8,204 nt of DNA from Actinobacteria bacterium 13_1_20CM_4_69_9 (GTDB lineage Bacteria; Actinomycetota; Thermoleophilia; Gaiellales; Gaiellaceae), in contig MNJC01000112.1 of assembly GCA_001920085.1 (NCBI GenBank), positions 1 to 8,204 on the forward strand. The letters are read 5' to 3'. Each line of letters opens with the position of its first letter. Position 1 is the stretch's first letter. Under the pieces are notes generated by a model, which saw only the letters and a list, made by a program, of their open reading frames with translations, had not been told where the DNA came from and made no database searches. Below are positions 5,839 to 8,204 of this stretch, piece after piece. A program made the translations under genes and the position numbers.

Positions 5839-7748
5839 CAGCCGACCGTCCCGATCCGCTGCAGGCCCTTGTGGCCGAGCCGCTCGACGTTCTCCGGCGC
5901 GCAGGCGAGCAGCACCTGCCCGCCCGGCGCGGTCGGCGGCGGCTCCACCTCGGCCGCGATGCCGCTGTGCTCCTCCGCCTCGCGCAGCGCCTGCTCGATG
6001 CCGCCGTCCGACACGTCGTGCGCCAGCGTCAGCACCGGTGCAGCCTTCCACACATAGCGGACGAGGGCCGCCTCGGCCGCGAGGTCGAGGTCGCCGGGCG
6101 CCGTGGCGACGAGCACGACGTCGCCGGGCTGCCAGCGGTCGGGGACGAACCTCACGTCGGGCACGAGGCCGACGCAGCCCGCCACGGGCGTCGGCGGGAT
6201 CGAGCGGCCGTCCGTGTCGTTGTAGAGGGAGACGTTGCCCGAGACCACGGGAATGCCGAGCGCCTCGGCCGCCGCGGCGAGCCCCGCGACCGCCTGTTCG
6301 AGCTCCCAGCCGATCTCCGGCTTCTCCGGATTGCCGAAGTTGAGGCAGTCGGTCAGCGCCAGGGGCTCCCCGCCGGCGCACGCGACGTTCCGCGCGGCGC
6401 CGAGGACGGCGAGGACGCCGGCGCGGTACGGGTCGCGCTCGCCCGGCGGCGGGCCCTGCAGCGAGACCGCGAGCCCGCGCAACGACGGTCGCAGGCGGAG
6501 CACGGCCCCGTCGAGTCCCGGGCGGCGCACCGTGCGCGCGCCCACCAGCTGGTCGTACTGCTCGTAGATCCATGTCTTCGGCGCGGCGTTCGCCGGTGAC
6601 ACGTCGACGTGCGCGAGGTCATGCGCCTCGCCTTCCAGCTCGTAGCGCGGGCACTCGTCCGTCAGCAGGTGCGCGGGAATCTCACCGACCGCCTCGCCGT
6701 CGTAGAACGGCCGCAGGTCGCCGGTGTCGGTCACGTCGCCGATCGGAGTGCACGGCAGCTCCCACTGCGCGCACACGCGGCGCACGGCGTCGAGCATCTG
6801 CGGGCGGACGACGGCGACCATCCGCTCCTGCGACTCCGAGATCATGATCTCCCACGGTTCCATGCCGCTCTCGCGGAGCGGCACCCGGTCGAGGTGGACG
6901 TCGATGCCCGCGCCGTCGCGCGCCATCTCGGCGAGCGCGGACGCGAGGCCCGCCGCGCCGCAGTCCTGCAGCGATTCGACGAGCCCACCCTCGACGAGCT
7001 CCAGCGACGCCTCGATCAGCTTCTTGCCGGTGAACGGGTCGCCGATCTGCACCGACGGCCGCTTGTCGGGGTCGTCCTCGCCGAGCTCCGCGCTTGCGAG
7101 GACGGACGCGCCGCCGATGCCGTCGCGGCCGGTCGTCGCGCCGAACAGGACGACGTGCGCGCCGATCGCCGTCGCGCGCGCCCGTGTGACCCGGTCCGCC
7201 TGCAGCAGGCCGACGCACATCGCGTTGACCAGGCAGTTGTCGCGGTACGCCTCGTCGAAGACGGCCTCGCCTCCGACCGTCGCGACGCCGACCGAGTTCC
7301 CGTAGTGGCCGATCCCGGCGACCGCGCGCGCGAAGTGGTGGTCCGGCTCGGCGAAGCGCAGCCCGTCGAGTAGCGCGATCGGGCGGGCGCCCATCGCGAC
7401 GATGTCGCGCAGGATCCCCCCGACGCCGGTCGCGGCTCCCTGGAACGGCTCCACGGCCGAGGGGTGGTTGTGAGACTCGACCTTGAAGGCGACGGCGTCA
7501 CCTTCCCCGAGGTCGATCACTCCCGCGTTCTCACCGGGGCCCTGCAGCACGCGTTCGCCCGTCGAGGGGAGTCGTTTGAGCAGGAGGGCCGAGTGCTTGT
7601 AGCCGCAGTGCTCCGACCAGAGCAGTGAGAAGACTGCGAGCTCGAAGTCGTTCGGGTCGCGCCCGAGCAGCTCGCGGATTCGGTCGAGCTCCCCGTCGGT
7701 CAGCCCCAGCGCGCGGTGGAGCGGCTGTTCCGGCGCGACCTGCGTCAA
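5838..7748 (-). CDS. purL: Phosphoribosylformylglycinamidine synthase subunit PurL (small type)
   Basis: PurL converts FGAR to FGAM with ATP, using ammonia supplied by the glutaminase subunit PurQ and bridged by PurS. Neither partner is in the window. The 636-aa protein shows LLWSEHCGYKHS (42-53) with the active-site His, the nucleotide-binding KVESHNHPSA (89-98), FGATTGRDGIGGAS (202-215), SESQERM (304-310), LTDCLNFGNPEKPE (465-478), VVSGNVSLYN (501-510) and AHDVSDGGI (576-584). It is shorter than the roughly 740-aa B. subtilis protein, with a compact last domain ending at RIGTVG. The start appears to be TTG at 7748-7746; no in-frame ATG or GTG lies near the homology start and no Shine-Dalgarno is evident. 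A TAGACT element seven bases upstream suggests a leaderless message. The stop overlaps purF by one base (TGATG). Confidence 0.96.
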   Translation of the reverse strand: MTQVAPEQPLHRALGLTDGELDRIRELLGRDPNDFELAVFSLLWSEHCGYKHSALLLKRLPSTGERVLQGPGENAGVIDLGEGDAVAFKVESHNHPSAVEPFQGAATGVGGILRDIVAMGARPIALLDGLRFAEPDHHFARAVAGIGHYGNSVGVATVGGEAVFDEAYRDNCLVNAMCVGLLQADRVTRARATAIGAHVVLFGATTGRDGIGGASVLASAELGEDDPDKRPSVQIGDPFTGKKLIEASLELVEGGLVESLQDCGAAGLASALAEMARDGAGIDVHLDRVPLRESGMEPWEIMISESQERMVAVVRPQMLDAVRRVCAQWELPCTPIGDVTDTGDLRPFYDGEAVGEIPAHLLTDECPRYELEGEAHDLAHVDVSPANAAPKTWIYEQYDQLVGARTVRRPGLDGAVLRLRPSLRGLAVSLQGPPPGERDPYRAGVLAVLGAARNVACAGGEPLALTDCLNFGNPEKPEIGWELEQAVAGLAAAAEALGIPVVSGNVSLYNDTDGRSIPPTPVAGCVGLVPDVRFVPDRWQPGDVVLVATAPGDLDLAAEAALVRYVWKAAPVLTLAHDVSDGGIEQALREAEEHSGIAAEVEPPPTAPGGQVLLACAPENVERLGHKGLQRIGTVG

Positions 7749-7755
7749 GGGGTCG

Positions 7756-7784
7756 AGTCTAGCCGGGAGGCCAGACAGGCCCAG
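7756..7784 (-). promoter_or_regulatory. Possible purL promoter (leaderless TTG start)
   Basis: TAGACT (7761-7756, minus strand) matches the -10 consensus at its first, second and last positions and ends seven bases before the TTG at 7748. The -35 at 17-base spacing (CTGGGC, 7784-7779) is poor. The 54-bp gap to the divergent transporter must hold promoters for both directions unless either gene is driven from inside its neighbour. Confidence 0.35.
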
Positions 7785-7802
7785 GGGTACGTTTCGGAGG
7801 CC

Positions 7803-8204
7803 GTGAGTCGCCGCCCGTTGCCCATGCTGCTCGCCCTCGCCGCGATCTGGGGGTCGTCGTTCATGTTCATCAAGGTCGCCGTGCGGGAGGTGACGCCCGG
7901 CGAGGTCGTCTTCGGCCGGGTTCTGGTCGGGACGATCGCGCTGCTCCCGGCCGTGCCGTTCCTCGGCGGCTGGGGGCCGACCTGGCGCGGCCTGCGGCGC
8001 TGGGCGGGGCCGCTGCTCCTGCTCGGGATCTTCAACGCCGCGCTGCCGTTCTGGCTGCTGGCCTGGAGCGAGAAGCGGCTCGACTCGGGACTGGCGGCCG
8101 TGCTGCAGGCCTCGATGCCGCTGTTCACTGCGCTCTTCGCCTACTGGTTCACGCGCAGCCAGCGGGTCACGGGCGCCAAGCTCGTGGGTGTCGTGGTCGG
8201 CTTC
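7803..8204 (+). CDS. EamA-family (drug/metabolite transporter) membrane protein, N-terminal part, runs off window
   Basis: The visible 134 residues begin (V/M)SRRPLPMLLALAAIWGSSFMFIKVAV, the typical first helix of DMT/EamA carriers with its W-G-S-x-F motif. Further hydrophobic segments follow at about residues 38-54 and 70-86, and from 97 on. LAAVLQASMPLFTALFAYW (about 98-116) corresponds to the A-x-L-x-x-x-x-P-L-x-x-A-L helix of the first EamA repeat. Such proteins export or exchange metabolites or amino acids across the inner membrane; the substrate cannot be inferred. GTG 7803 is chosen because the helix start requires it; GGAGG lies at 7796-7800 but only two bases away, closer than usual. 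An in-frame ATG at 7824 would shorten the N-terminus by seven residues. The gene diverges from purL and shows no functional link to it. Confidence 0.88.
   Translation, partial: MSRRPLPMLLALAAIWGSSFMFIKVAVREVTPGEVVFGRVLVGTIALLPAVPFLGGWGPTWRGLRRWAGPLLLLGIFNAALPFWLLAWSEKRLDSGLAAVLQASMPLFTALFAYWFTRSQRVTGAKLVGVVVGF

Noticed and set aside
7745..8128. A 127-codon minus-strand frame overlapping the EamA gene
   Set aside because: The opposite strand encodes a convincing EamA N-terminus with membrane helices; this frame is Ser/Arg/Pro-rich without motifs.
1..8204. CRISPR array, tRNA or rRNA gene, riboswitch, insertion sequence or phage element
   Set aside because: No spaced repeats, cloverleaf-like sequence, transposase or integrase coding sequence was seen. 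The purL leader is too short (54 bp to the divergent gene) to hold a purine riboswitch.

Overview
The window is high-GC bacterial DNA with tightly packed genes, several GTG or TTG starts and start/stop overlaps. Codon choice, the CtaG-type oxidase assembly protein and the style of the purine enzymes suggest an actinobacterium, perhaps the Thermoleophilia (Gaiellales/Solirubrobacterales). That placement is inference from overall character, not from a marker gene.

Layout. On the minus strand, reading from the right: purL (7748-5838) overlaps purF (5838-4468) by one base, and the pair stops at a perfect 31-bp palindrome (4434-4464). Further left on the same strand are a purM-containing ORF (1718-339) and purN (342 to the window edge), overlapping by four bases. 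Together these are four enzymes of IMP synthesis: PurF (step 1), PurN (step 3), the PurL subunit of FGAM synthase (step 4) and PurM (step 5).

Between purF and purM lies about 3.2 kb with no purine gene. It has a plus-strand cluster (ctaG, a VOC-fold protein, a small two-helix membrane protein; 2838-4416). Diverging from it on the minus strand are a second VOC-like protein (2839-2219), a six-cysteine secreted protein (2146-1715), and a membrane-anchored exported domain whose reading frame runs straight into PurM. The two divergent groups share overlapping start codons at CATG 2837-2840.

At the right edge, diverging from purL across 54 bp, an EamA-family membrane transporter begins (7803) and runs off the window.

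The most unusual point is the in-frame joining of an exported-protein N-terminus to PurM, at the place where PurM should have its own start codon. It could be a real rearrangement with PurM translated from an internal GTG, a true fusion, or an assembly chimera. No CRISPR array, RNA gene, insertion sequence or defence system was seen. The rest is ordinary housekeeping sequence.
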